Below, in pieces: positions 25,763 to 33,960 of a DNA stretch of 64,000 nt; position 1 is the first letter of the stretch, and the number at the start of each line of letters is the position of its first letter. Position numbers and translations under genes: made by a program. The stretch is taken from assembly GCF_020169515.1 (NCBI RefSeq), contig NZ_JAHMHW010000005.1:186001-250000 (forward strand). The letters run 5' to 3'. Under the pieces are notes generated by a model that saw only the letters and a program-made list of their open reading frames with translations, did not search any database and had not been told where the DNA came from. This DNA comes from Paenibacillus vietnamensis (GTDB lineage: Bacteria > Bacillota > Bacilli > Paenibacillales > Paenibacillaceae).

Positions 25763-28108
25763 TCACTCCTGACGAATGATGTGATCTGCCGTGCGGATGG
25801 CAAGCGCTACCGTCGTCAGCGTTACATTAGCCGTGCCTACGGACGGAAGGACGCTGTTGTCCGCGACAAAAAGGCCGCTTACGCCATGAATTTGACCGTA
25901 TCGGTTCGTTGCCGAAGTGGAAGGGTCGTCGCCCATGCGGCAGGTACCCGAATCATGGTGCATTTCCCCCGGAGGAAACAGTCGGATCGTCGTCGGCTGC
26001 CCTGCCAGGGGATACAGAGTTATTCCGAGGGCGGAGGAGATCTGCCGCATAGCAGCCATTGTCTGGCGTATGACAGCCTGATCCTTCTCGCTGTAAGAAA
26101 AATGGATAAGGAGCTGCGGCACGCCATATTCATCTTTTCGATTAAAATTCAGAGAGACTCTGTTTTCAAAGCGGGGTTCAACCATGCCGTTACAAAAAAT
26201 AATCATCTCCAGCTCTTCAAGCAGCGGTTTTTCCTGAAAGCTCTGATACCAGTCATAACCGTCAGGTCCTCTCAGCTGCAGCTGGAAAGGTCTTTCTGAC
26301 GTTCCGGGCATTAAAATGCCTAAGGTTCCCAAAGCCCCGGGAAACCCGGCGCGGCTCATTCTGCCTAAAGTTCCGATCAATGCCTGATTCGATAAATAAT
26401 GGCCGATCGCTTTTCCCGGAATGCCCGAGTAGAGAAGCAGCCGCGGGGTTTCAAACGTGCTTCCGGACACAACTACTTTTTTGGCATGGAGCGTGTAGCT
26501 TTTTTTGTCGGGACACATCACCTGCACACCGGTTGCTTTCCCGTTTTCAGTGAGCACTTTTACGGCATTGGTCCTGACAGCCAGATCAAAGGGTCTGTGA
26601 TTTAATGCTTTTGCAAGAAAAACCGTCGTGCTGAAAAAAACGTCGGAATCCGGTTCCGCATAGATCCTGGACCTGAGATCGCAAGCCATCGGAACGGGCA
26701 TCGCTTCCGGAAAACCGATTTGGTGCAGCCGCTCCAGCAATATTTCGGTTACGGGAGATCCCTTGGTATAGCTTTGCGTCACATTCATGACGTCTTCGGC
26801 GGTATGATAATAAGCATCCATCTCCTCGAGGGAAACGGGCCAATCGCGCATATGGGATAAACTCATCCGGGGACTGATCGTATTCCAAAACAAGGTTCTT
26901 CCGCCCAGTGCAAACAGCTGTCTTGCCGATGCATATTCCGGGTAAGAGCCCGGCAACGGCCTCGATACCTCATAAAAAAGTCCGTTTAAACGCTCGTTGT
27001 TCATCGTAGGGAGATTGCGGGCTTGCGTCGGAATGAGCAGGTCGCCTCTTTCAACGATGCCGATCCGTTTGCCGCTGTTCTGCCATTGCTCGCACAATCT
27101 CCAGAGAACGGCTCCTCCTCCCGCACCGGTGCCGACGATAAGGACGTCATATTCGGTTTCCGCCATTTGTTCGAGCGGCGTAAGCGGGATCCATTGTGCC
27201 AGATAATCGGATGGGAGGGCTTGCGGTAAGCAGGAAGCGGGCAAATGGGCAGGGGCGGTATTTCGCCATCCGATCCCGGCTTCCTGAAGCAGGTTTTTAA
27301 GCGCCCTTACCGCTTTCCGTGAAAAATCCGGGTTCGCCACTCCCGGCCTTCCTTTCGGTTCAACCGATATAAAACCCGAATAATTTCTCTCTTTTAAAGC
27401 AGCGATGAGTTTTCTGATTTCTCCGTCTCCTTCGCCTGCGGGGACAATTTCGCCGGTATTCAGCCTGGCGTCTTTTATATGGACGTATGAAAGGTAAGGC
27501 GCGACGAGAGGATAAGCGTCGGTCATCGGAAGAGTCGGCGCCCTGACGAAATTCGCAGGGTCGAATGCCAAGCGCAAGTAGGGGGAATCGATCGCAGCGA
27601 GAATATCCCTGGCGCGGTACCCGTTATCGGCATAGAAGGGAGGATCGTTGTCGATAAGCAGCACGACTCCCTCTTCTTCGGCGATACGGGTCAGCTCCGT
27701 CATTCTGTTCACAACTTCGGTTTTATACTCGTCCTTATTTTCTCCTTCCGGGACAGAGAAAGAAAAAATACGAATATAGGGGGTATCGAAATAATGGGCT
27801 AAATGAATAGCGCGCATGAAATCCTTCATTTGAGGCGAAAAATCATCGGTAATAGGGGTATTTCCAATTGGGGAAGCGATGGAAGAGACCTGAAAGCCCC
27901 GGGCATCCAGCTGTTTTTTGATCTCTTCGATTTCCTGGCCCGAAAGCTGCAATACATTTTTTCCGCGCACCGTCCGCAAATCGATATGATAGATCTGTTC
28001 GGCGGCAAGCAGCTCCATCTGCGTTTCCAAATCCTCGGCAAATTCGTCGGCAAATGCAGATAGCATAACCATCGTATTTACCGGTTTGTTTGCTCTAAGC
28101 AAAGCCAT
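25763..28108 (-). CDS. Fusion of a TIM-barrel sugar isomerase domain and a GMC oxidoreductase
   Basis: A 781-residue protein. Residues about 15-285 form a xylose-isomerase-like TIM barrel (AP_endonuc_2 type) with the metal-ligand strands LIDNDPPF, LAFDPANF, YVHIKDARL and FISVEPKGR. A linker follows to about 325, then a full GMC enzyme: GTGAGGG (about 333), ALGGRTLFWN, HDSGTCRMGDDP and GTANVTLTTVALAIRTADHI. In C-glycoside and 3-keto-glycoside breakdown, separate GMC/Rossmann oxidases and TIM-barrel lyases or isomerases act in series; here both are joined, so a coupled oxidise-then-rearrange reaction on a sugar or cyclitol is a reasonable guess. ATG at 28108 (GTG at 28111 also possible) has a weak AGGA. 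Confidence 0.85.
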   Translation of the reverse strand: MALLRANKPVNTMVMLSAFADEFAEDLETQMELLAAEQIYHIDLRTVRGKNVLQLSGQEIEEIKKQLDARGFQVSSIASPIGNTPITDDFSPQMKDFMRAIHLAHYFDTPYIRIFSFSVPEGENKDEYKTEVVNRMTELTRIAEEEGVVLLIDNDPPFYADNGYRARDILAAIDSPYLRLAFDPANFVRAPTLPMTDAYPLVAPYLSYVHIKDARLNTGEIVPAGEGDGEIRKLIAALKERNYSGFISVEPKGRPGVANPDFSRKAVRALKNLLQEAGIGWRNTAPAHLPASCLPQALPSDYLAQWIPLTPLEQMAETEYDVLIVGTGAGGGAVLWRLCEQWQNSGKRIGIVERGDLLIPTQARNLPTMNNERLNGLFYEVSRPLPGSYPEYASARQLFALGGRTLFWNTISPRMSLSHMRDWPVSLEEMDAYYHTAEDVMNVTQSYTKGSPVTEILLERLHQIGFPEAMPVPMACDLRSRIYAEPDSDVFFSTTVFLAKALNHRPFDLAVRTNAVKVLTENGKATGVQVMCPDKKSYTLHAKKVVVSGSTFETPRLLLYSGIPGKAIGHYLSNQALIGTLGRMSRAGFPGALGTLGILMPGTSERPFQLQLRGPDGYDWYQSFQEKPLLEELEMIIFCNGMVEPRFENRVSLNFNRKDEYGVPQLLIHFSYSEKDQAVIRQTMAAMRQISSALGITLYPLAGQPTTIRLFPPGEMHHDSGTCRMGDDPSTSATNRYGQIHGVSGLFVADNSVLPSVGTANVTLTTVALAIRTADHIIRQE

Positions 28109-28186
28109 CACATCCTATTGGTGATAGCTATATATTTATGCGGAAAGGCTGTTCCTATGAACGCTTTAAGCGGTGGCTTGGCCACT

Positions 28187-28375
28187 GCTGCAGAAAGTGC
28201 GGCAGAAACCTTACATGGAGGTAATGCTCATGCGCCAGCGTGTATTTTTGCAGCAGAAAGGCCCGAAATGAGCACTATACTCCCATAAAATCACCGATCT
28301 GCTGCAGAAAGTGCAGCAGAGCTGCGCATAACACTAAATCGTCCGCATTCTACTGCACAAACTGCAGCAAAGCGG
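28187..28375. repeat. TGCAGCA-type intergenic repeat cluster, family 3
   Basis: Four related units occur here: ctgctgcagaaagtgcggca, ttgcagcagaaagg, tctgctgcagaaagtgcagc and actgcacaaactgcagca. The third can fold back on itself. The same vocabulary returns at 60670-61020. The whole gap 28112-28386 has no gene; it should also carry the promoter of the leftward fusion gene, which I cannot identify. Confidence 0.6.
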
Positions 28376-28386
28376 CGCGTGTTCCT

Positions 28387-29253
28387 CTATCTGCCAAGCT
28401 TGCGGAAAATCCGCTCCGCGGGGTTAAAATCCTCATACTGGGAGCGGCGCCCGGTGATCAGCGACTCCATGGTGCCGAGGCAGAGGAAGCCGGAGGGTGA
28501 CAAGCTTTCGTAGAAAAGGTGGTGCACCCGCGATTGCAGCGAGGAGTCGAAGTAAATAAGCACGTTCCGGCAAAGAATAACGTGAAACTCGTTAAAGGAG
28601 CGGTCAGTCGCAAGGTTATGCTGCGCAAACATCATGCTGTTCTTAATTTCCGACTTAAAATAAGCGTACTCCGTATCCGTCGTATAATAGGAGGAAAACT
28701 CCATGCTCCCCCCGGCCTGCAAATAATTTTTTGTAAAAGACTGCATCCGCTTCAGCGGAAACTTCCCCAGCTTGGCGGCGGCGATGACGTTCTCGTTCAT
28801 ATCGGTCGCGTAAATTTTGACCCGGTCCAGCAAGCCGCACTCCTTGAGCAATATCGCCATCGAGTAGACCTCTTCTCCCGTAGAGCAGCCTGCATGCCAG
28901 ATCCGAATTTCAGGCTCCTTGCGCAGCAAGGGGACAACTTCTTTGCGGAAGGCGAGAAAGAAGCCGGGATCCCGGTACATTTCCGTTACTTTAATGGAAA
29001 AATCGTTTAACAGCTTATCGGCAAAACCCGGCACGTGCAGCACCTTCTCGAGCAGGGCGGTTATCGTCGGAATTCCCTCAATGCTCATCCGGTGGGAAAT
29101 CCGCCTGCCGAGGGAGGAACGCAAATAATGGCGGAAATCGAAGCCGTACGCAAGGTACAGCCCCTCCAGAAGCAGATCGGTTTCGATCCGCTTCAGGCTG
29201 CTGCCGGGCAGCACATCGTCATGCTCCTCGTCCGTATCCAAATGGCCGCTCAT
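28387..29253 (-). CDS. CheR-type protein methyltransferase
   Basis: A 288-residue SAM-dependent methyltransferase of the CheR family: helical N-domain (YGFDFRHYLRSSLGRRISHR), SAM motif IWHAGCSTGEEVYSMAILL, KIYATDMNENVIAAAKLGKF and the LCRNVLIYFD motif. Start at 29253 is chosen since it overlaps the hybrid-kinase stop as ATGA. CheR homologues outside chemotaxis often modify receptor-like sensors; no methyl-accepting chemotaxis protein or CheB is present, so the target may be the hybrid kinase or its partners (inference). Confidence 0.87.
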   Translation of the reverse strand: MSGHLDTDEEHDDVLPGSSLKRIETDLLLEGLYLAYGFDFRHYLRSSLGRRISHRMSIEGIPTITALLEKVLHVPGFADKLLNDFSIKVTEMYRDPGFFLAFRKEVVPLLRKEPEIRIWHAGCSTGEEVYSMAILLKECGLLDRVKIYATDMNENVIAAAKLGKFPLKRMQSFTKNYLQAGGSMEFSSYYTTDTEYAYFKSEIKNSMMFAQHNLATDRSFNEFHVILCRNVLIYFDSSLQSRVHHLFYESLSPSGFLCLGTMESLITGRRSQYEDFNPAERIFRKLGR

Positions 29254-32009
29254 TGTCCCACCTGCTTCGTAAGCCATACCCTCATAAGCGAGAAAAGCTG
29301 ATCCATATCGATCGGCTTGCTGATATAGTCGGAAGCGCCGGCTAACAGGCATTTGTCGCGGTCGTTCTTCATCGCCTTCGCTGTAAGGGCGATAATCGGC
29401 TTATCCGCCGTTTCGGGCAGGCGCCGGATCGCCTTCATCGCCTCGTAGCCGTCCATGACAGGCATCATAATATCCATCAGAATAAGGTCAAAGTCGGTGC
29501 TTTTCTGTAAAATATCAAGGCATTCCTTGCCGTTGCCGGCGACGGTAACGATAAATTCCTTGCTTTCAAGCGCCTTGACGAGCGCGAATACGTTCCGTGA
29601 ATCGTCCTCGGCGAGCAGCACCTTTTTCCCTTTGAACAGCGGGCAAGCGAACTCGCTTTCCTCCTGCGGCGCCAGAGCTCCGGTGGACGGCTCGGATGCG
29701 TCGGGAACGGACAAGGCCGCTTCCGACGCCGCGGCAACCTCCTGCCGGTCGAGCAGCAGCTGCTCCTTCTGCAGATGCGGAAGGCTCGGCACAAGCAGCG
29801 TAAAGGTGCTGCCCAGTTGTACCTCGCTATCCAGCAGGATGCGGCCGCCCAGCAGCTTCATAAATTCGCTGCAAATGGATAAGCCGAGTCCCGTACCGCC
29901 GTATTGGCGGGTCGTATCGCCGTCCACCTGCTGAAAAGCTTCGAAGATGAGCTGCTGCTTTTCCTTCGGAATGCCGATACCGGTATCCGTTACGCGGATC
30001 TCCAGAACGTCGTTATTCACATGCGACGGCAAATATCGCTTGACACTGTCAGGGTCCGCTTTGCGGACAGCCAAGGCTACGCTGCCCTTTTCGGTAAACT
30101 TGAATGCGTTGGACAGCAAATTTTTCAATATTTGCTGAAGGCGGTGACCGTCCGTATAAATGACGGAAGGAGCGCTGTCCGCAACGCTGAGCTTAAAGTC
30201 GAGCCCCTTCTTCTCCGCGACCGGAACAAATCCAAGCTTCATATGCTCCGGAATCTCCGATACGTTCACCTCGTCAATCGTAAGCACGATTTTGCCCGCT
30301 TCGATCTTCGACAGATCCAGAATATCATCGATCAGCATCAGCAGGTCGCTGCCGGAGGAGTGAATGACTTCGGCGTAGCCTTTTTCCTCGGCGGTTAACG
30401 TTTTGTTCTCGTTCTCGGAGAGGATTTGCGACAAAATCAAAATACTGTTAAGCGGAGTGCGCAGCTCATGCGACATGTTCGCAAGGAAATTGGACTTGTA
30501 CTGCGAGCTAAGCTCCAGCTGCTCCGAGTAGACTTCAAGCTCGGCTTTCGCTTTCTCGAGCTCTCTCGTTTTCTGCTCGGCATAAATATTTTGCTCCTCC
30601 AAATGCTCCGTCGTCATCCGCATTTCTTCCTGCTGCATTTGCATCTCCTCCGATTGCGCCTGAAGCTCCTCGGTCTGGACTTGCAGCTCCTCCGTCAGCA
30701 CCTGAGATTCGCTGAGCAGCCGTTCGACCTCCATACGGCCCGCAACATTGTTGATCGTCACGCCGAAATAGCTTTCGATTTGCTCCAGCAGCTTCAAGTG
30801 GGCGGCCGTGAACGATCCCACGGAAGCAAATTCGACGACGGCGGTTACCTTGCCTTCGAATTCGACCGGTACGATCAGAATGCTCTGCGGCGGCACCTGG
30901 CCGGTCCCTGTCTGGATCCGGATCGGATGGTCCGGCGCTGAATGCAGCAGAAACGGACGTTTCTCCACCGCCGCCTGCCCGATCAGTCCTTCGCCTAAGC
31001 GGAAAGAAATGTTGCCCACCGGATCGCCGGAAGCGGCATAGTCTCCGATTTTTACCAGTCGTTGATCCTCGCCTTTGCCTTCACGGATGTAGAATTGTCC
31101 GTAAACGGCGTCCAACATCGGAGCGAGCTTGGACAAGAAGGAGCTCGCCAGCGTTTTCATATCGTTGACGCCCTGGCTCATGGTGGCCACTTCGGCCGAA
31201 TTGGTCTGAATCCAATTCAGGCTGTTCACGTTGTCGAGCAGCGAGTTTGTTGCATCCGCCAAATCCTTGATTTCATCACGGGTCGCAACCTGGATTCGCT
31301 GAGTCAGATCCCCTCCCGGGGAATCGATATCCTTGATCGTCCGCACGACCTGCTTGATCGTGTTCACGATGGAGCCAGATACGAAGGAGACGATCAGGAA
31401 GGCGATGACGGATAAGAGCATGAGCATCGCGTACAGGCTCACGATCAAATTGTTGTTTTTGTTTTCCAGCTCGTTGATGCGGTCTCCGGTAAGCCGGATT
31501 TGCGCCTGGCGCAAATTTTCCAGCTTCACACGCAGCTGGTCGATATAAGCTTTTCCGTCGTCATTCGCAAAGGATTCGATAATTTTTTGATTGTCGTTAT
31601 TTTTTTTGTATCGGATGACCGGCTCGCCCGCGACTTTGATCCAATTTTCGATATTTTTCTTTATATCCTCCAGCTGTGCGAGAAAGTCGGGATTCCCGTC
31701 CAAGTAACGGGCAAGCACGTTATAATTGGCTTCCCATTCCGTCAGCCCGTTCATATACGGAGTAAGATAGCTCTCGTCGCCGGTAATGACAAAGCCTCGC
31801 TGGCTTGACTCCATGTTGATCGCGTTATAACGGATGGATGTAATCAGATTATGGATTTCAAGATCGCGGCTGGCAATCGTTTCTATTTCATCCTGCAGCG
31901 ATGAAATCCGGTCGCTTACGATGATGATCGACGTTCCCAGACAGCAAATCACCAGAAAATATCCGATTAGTATTTTCGTGCGAATACTTAGTTTCACATT
32001 CTGCAGCAT
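29250..32009 (-). CDS. Hybrid sensor histidine kinase, CHASE3-HAMP-GAF-HisKA-HATPase-receiver
   Basis: A 919-residue membrane sensor. TM1 about 12-32; extracellular CHASE3-type helix bundle about 36-170 (NAINMESSQRGFVITGDESY); TM2 about 185-207; HAMP; GAF about 285-425; a Gln/Glu-rich coiled coil (TEELQVQTEELQAQSEEMQM); HisKA with phospho-His in FLANMSHELRTPLNSI; HATPase with DTGIGIP and GGTGLGLSI; C-terminal receiver with LILMDIMMP and ALTAKAM. Start 32009 is set by AAGGAGAG 5 bases away. It probably reports envelope or redox stress to the receiver-PP2C protein at 21604. It is divergent from the DUF948-rsbW-sigB operon. Confidence 0.92.
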   Translation of the reverse strand: MLQNVKLSIRTKILIGYFLVICCLGTSIIIVSDRISSLQDEIETIASRDLEIHNLITSIRYNAINMESSQRGFVITGDESYLTPYMNGLTEWEANYNVLARYLDGNPDFLAQLEDIKKNIENWIKVAGEPVIRYKKNNDNQKIIESFANDDGKAYIDQLRVKLENLRQAQIRLTGDRINELENKNNNLIVSLYAMLMLLSVIAFLIVSFVSGSIVNTIKQVVRTIKDIDSPGGDLTQRIQVATRDEIKDLADATNSLLDNVNSLNWIQTNSAEVATMSQGVNDMKTLASSFLSKLAPMLDAVYGQFYIREGKGEDQRLVKIGDYAASGDPVGNISFRLGEGLIGQAAVEKRPFLLHSAPDHPIRIQTGTGQVPPQSILIVPVEFEGKVTAVVEFASVGSFTAAHLKLLEQIESYFGVTINNVAGRMEVERLLSESQVLTEELQVQTEELQAQSEEMQMQQEEMRMTTEHLEEQNIYAEQKTRELEKAKAELEVYSEQLELSSQYKSNFLANMSHELRTPLNSILILSQILSENENKTLTAEEKGYAEVIHSSGSDLLMLIDDILDLSKIEAGKIVLTIDEVNVSEIPEHMKLGFVPVAEKKGLDFKLSVADSAPSVIYTDGHRLQQILKNLLSNAFKFTEKGSVALAVRKADPDSVKRYLPSHVNNDVLEIRVTDTGIGIPKEKQQLIFEAFQQVDGDTTRQYGGTGLGLSICSEFMKLLGGRILLDSEVQLGSTFTLLVPSLPHLQKEQLLLDRQEVAAASEAALSVPDASEPSTGALAPQEESEFACPLFKGKKVLLAEDDSRNVFALVKALESKEFIVTVAGNGKECLDILQKSTDFDLILMDIMMPVMDGYEAMKAIRRLPETADKPIIALTAKAMKNDRDKCLLAGASDYISKPIDMDQLFSLMRVWLTKQVGQ

Positions 32010-32093
32010 AGCTCTCTCCTTCATTAAGAAAGTAGGTTTCGGACCAAATGAATTATTCTATTTATTATAACATTTTGATAGCTTCTCTGCGCT

Positions 32094-32119
32094 GTTTCAA
32101 CCCGGCGGATACAGGGTAA
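32094..32119 (+). promoter_or_regulatory. SigB-type promoter of the DUF948-rsbW-sigB operon
   Basis: GTTTCA (32094-32099), 14-base spacer, GGGTAA (32114-32119). This is a close match to the SigB consensus and implies that the sigma factor drives its own operon, as in B. subtilis. Confidence 0.7.
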
Positions 32120-32148
32120 CTAAAAGAAAAAAGGAAGTGGTGAGTGTA

Positions 32149-32583
32149 ATGGATATCATTATTCAGATCAGTGTCGCGGTCATAGCGATTGCTTTCGTCG
32201 TTCTGCTGTATTTCCTGGTTCAGGCCGTCAAGACGTTGACCAGCACCCTTGAGGAAACAAGGAAAACGATCGGGCAGCTGAGAGCGGAGGTGACGCAAAT
32301 CAGCGTGGATGTGAAAGAGGCCGTCCACAATACGAATGTTATGACGCAGGATGTCCGGTCCAAGCTGAAGTCGCTGGATGTCATTTTCACCTCGGTGAAC
32401 GATATCGGGCATGCGATACACTCGTTTACAGGAGCGGCCAAAGAATCCGCAGCCAGCATTACGGCAAAGCTGAGGAGGGATCGTATTGCGCCGGCGACGG
32501 CCAAGGAGCCGAGCGTGCTGAGCGTGATATACGACGGAATTATTTCCAGCGTACGCATTTGGAATAAAGTGAAAAAGATATAA
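32149..32583 (+). CDS. DUF948 membrane protein
   Basis: A 144-residue protein with one N-terminal membrane segment (about 3-24) and a long amphipathic helix region (KTLTSTLEETRKTIGQLRAE and onward) as in DUF948/YtxG proteins. B. subtilis YtxG is a SigB/SigH-linked stress protein of unclear function encoded next to YtxH; a YtxH-domain gene also occurs here at 35872. Start at ATG 32149, with GGAAGTGGTGA before it. First gene of the sigB operon. Confidence 0.83.
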   Translation: MDIIIQISVAVIAIAFVVLLYFLVQAVKTLTSTLEETRKTIGQLRAEVTQISVDVKEAVHNTNVMTQDVRSKLKSLDVIFTSVNDIGHAIHSFTGAAKESAASITAKLRRDRIAPATAKEPSVLSVIYDGIISSVRIWNKVKKI

Positions 32584-32621
32584 GCAATACTATTACCTAC
32601 TAGAGAGGATAGAAGATTATA

Positions 32622-33062
32622 ATGAATCCAACTGTAAGCTTAACCGTTCCGGCGCAAGCGGAATATGTCGATATTGTCAGGCTCACGTTGTTCGGAGTTG
32701 CGGATAAAGCGGGGTTTTCGTACGAGGAGATCGAGGATATGAAGGTGGCGGTGACGGAGGCCTGTACTAATGTGGTGCTTCATGCGTACGGCAACGGCCG
32801 GTCCGGCGTCATCGATATCCGGTTTGAGGTGGAAGAGGAAGGCTTATCGATTCGCATTAAGGACGAGGGGAACAGCTTCCGGTACGAGCATGCGGATATC
32901 CAGCATGCTTCCCTTCACGGGAAAGAGCTCGATGACATCACCGCGGGAGGTCTTGGCATTTACCTGATGCATGCTCTTATGGACAGGGTTGAAGTTATGA
33001 CAGAAAAAGGTACAGAGGTGATTCTAACCAAGCTAATTGGTAGGAAAGAGGAGATGGCATGA
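32622..33062 (+). CDS. rsbW: RsbW-like anti-sigma factor serine kinase, copy 2
   Basis: A 146-residue GHKL kinase with N box DMKVAVTEACTNVVLHAYG and G2 box GGLGIYLMHALMDRV. The TEACTN form is the canonical RsbW/SpoIIAB motif. It overlaps sigB by 4 bases, the expected place for the direct SigB antagonist. Unlike B. subtilis, no rsbV precedes it; its antagonist is presumably the STAS protein encoded 9 kb upstream. Confidence 0.92.
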   Translation: MNPTVSLTVPAQAEYVDIVRLTLFGVADKAGFSYEEIEDMKVAVTEACTNVVLHAYGNGRSGVIDIRFEVEEEGLSIRIKDEGNSFRYEHADIQHASLHGKELDDITAGGLGIYLMHALMDRVEVMTEKGTEVILTKLIGRKEEMA

Positions 33063-33841
33063 AGTCGAATTCATCCTGCCTGGACGCGCAAGCCGTTATG
33101 GAGAAGATGAAGCTGTATCAAGAGACGAGCTGCAACGACACGGCCACCGAGCTGCTGCAGCAGTTCGAGCCGATCGTGAAGATGGCGGCCAGCAAAATGT
33201 CCCGGAGCCGGCCCGACCTGTACGAGGATTTGTACCAGGTCGGCCAGCTTTCTTTGCTGCGGCTGTTCAAGCAGTTTGACAGCTCCCGAGGCATCCCTTT
33301 CGAAGGGTATGCGATGAAAAGCATCATCGGGCATTTGAAAAACTATTTGCGCGATAAGTCGTGGTATATCCAAGTGCCGAGACGGATTAAGGAGAAGGGG
33401 CTGCTCATTCAGCAAGCCATTGACCATTTGACCGTGAAGCTCGGGTATTCACCCAAAATCGAAGAGATCGCCGCCTATCTTGAGCTTTCCGTCGAGGAGA
33501 CGATCGAGGTGCTGTCCTGCCGCGAATCGTATCATTATGTTTCGCTTGATACGCCATTGTCCAGCGAAGGCGAGAGCGCCGCGACGATCGGCGATCTGAT
33601 CGGGACGGACAAGGACGAGTACGAGCATGTGGACAACCGTATCGATCTGGAGGAAGCGCTGGAGCATCTGAAGGAAGAGGAGAAAAAGGTGCTGATTCTC
33701 GCTTATCACGGAGGCAAATCCCAGCGCGACATTGCCGATGAGCTGGGCGTATCCCAGATGAGCGTGTCCCGCATTCAGAAGCGGGCTATCGACAAGCTGA
33801 AAGGACTGCTTGCCGACAAGGACTCGCCTAAGGAAGCTTGA
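33059..33841 (+). CDS. sigB: RNA polymerase sigma factor, SigB/SigF/SigG group
   Basis: A 260-residue group 3 sigma factor. Region 2 spans DLYQVGQLSLLRLFKQFDSS and FEGYAMKSIIGHLKNYLRDK; region 3 PRRIKEKGLLIQQAIDHLTV; region 4 the helix-turn-helix SQRDIADELGVSQMSVSRIQ. Downstream of rsbW and behind a SigB-type promoter, so it should be the general-stress sigma factor rather than the sporulation SigF, which would sit behind spoIIAA-spoIIAB. Candidate target promoters in the window share a GTTTCA -35 element. Confidence 0.92.
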   Translation: MKSNSSCLDAQAVMEKMKLYQETSCNDTATELLQQFEPIVKMAASKMSRSRPDLYEDLYQVGQLSLLRLFKQFDSSRGIPFEGYAMKSIIGHLKNYLRDKSWYIQVPRRIKEKGLLIQQAIDHLTVKLGYSPKIEEIAAYLELSVEETIEVLSCRESYHYVSLDTPLSSEGESAATIGDLIGTDKDEYEHVDNRIDLEEALEHLKEEEKKVLILAYHGGKSQRDIADELGVSQMSVSRIQKRAIDKLKGLLADKDSPKEA

Positions 33842-33860
33842 AGAAACGATAAGGTAACAT

Positions 33861-33949
33861 AAAATAACTGCTTTTTGTGTATCTGAAGCCGGAAGCCGGC
33901 CGATTCGCTTATTCCGGCCCCAAGAGATACTATAAAAGCAGTTATTTTA
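33861..33949. terminator. Bidirectional terminator with a 16-bp long-range stem
   Basis: taaaataactgctttt (33861-33876) and its exact complement (33934-33949) enclose 57 bases that contain a GC-rich inner hairpin (gccggaa/ttccggc). The A/T-rich outer arms supply T runs in both directions, between the convergent sigB and LysM-GMC genes. Confidence 0.8.
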
Positions 33950-33960
33950 CGTATTGCCGC

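Noticed and set aside
33059..33841. Sigma factor considered as sporulation SigF
   Set aside because: Upstream genes are DUF948 and rsbW with a SigB-type promoter, not spoIIAA-spoIIAB.
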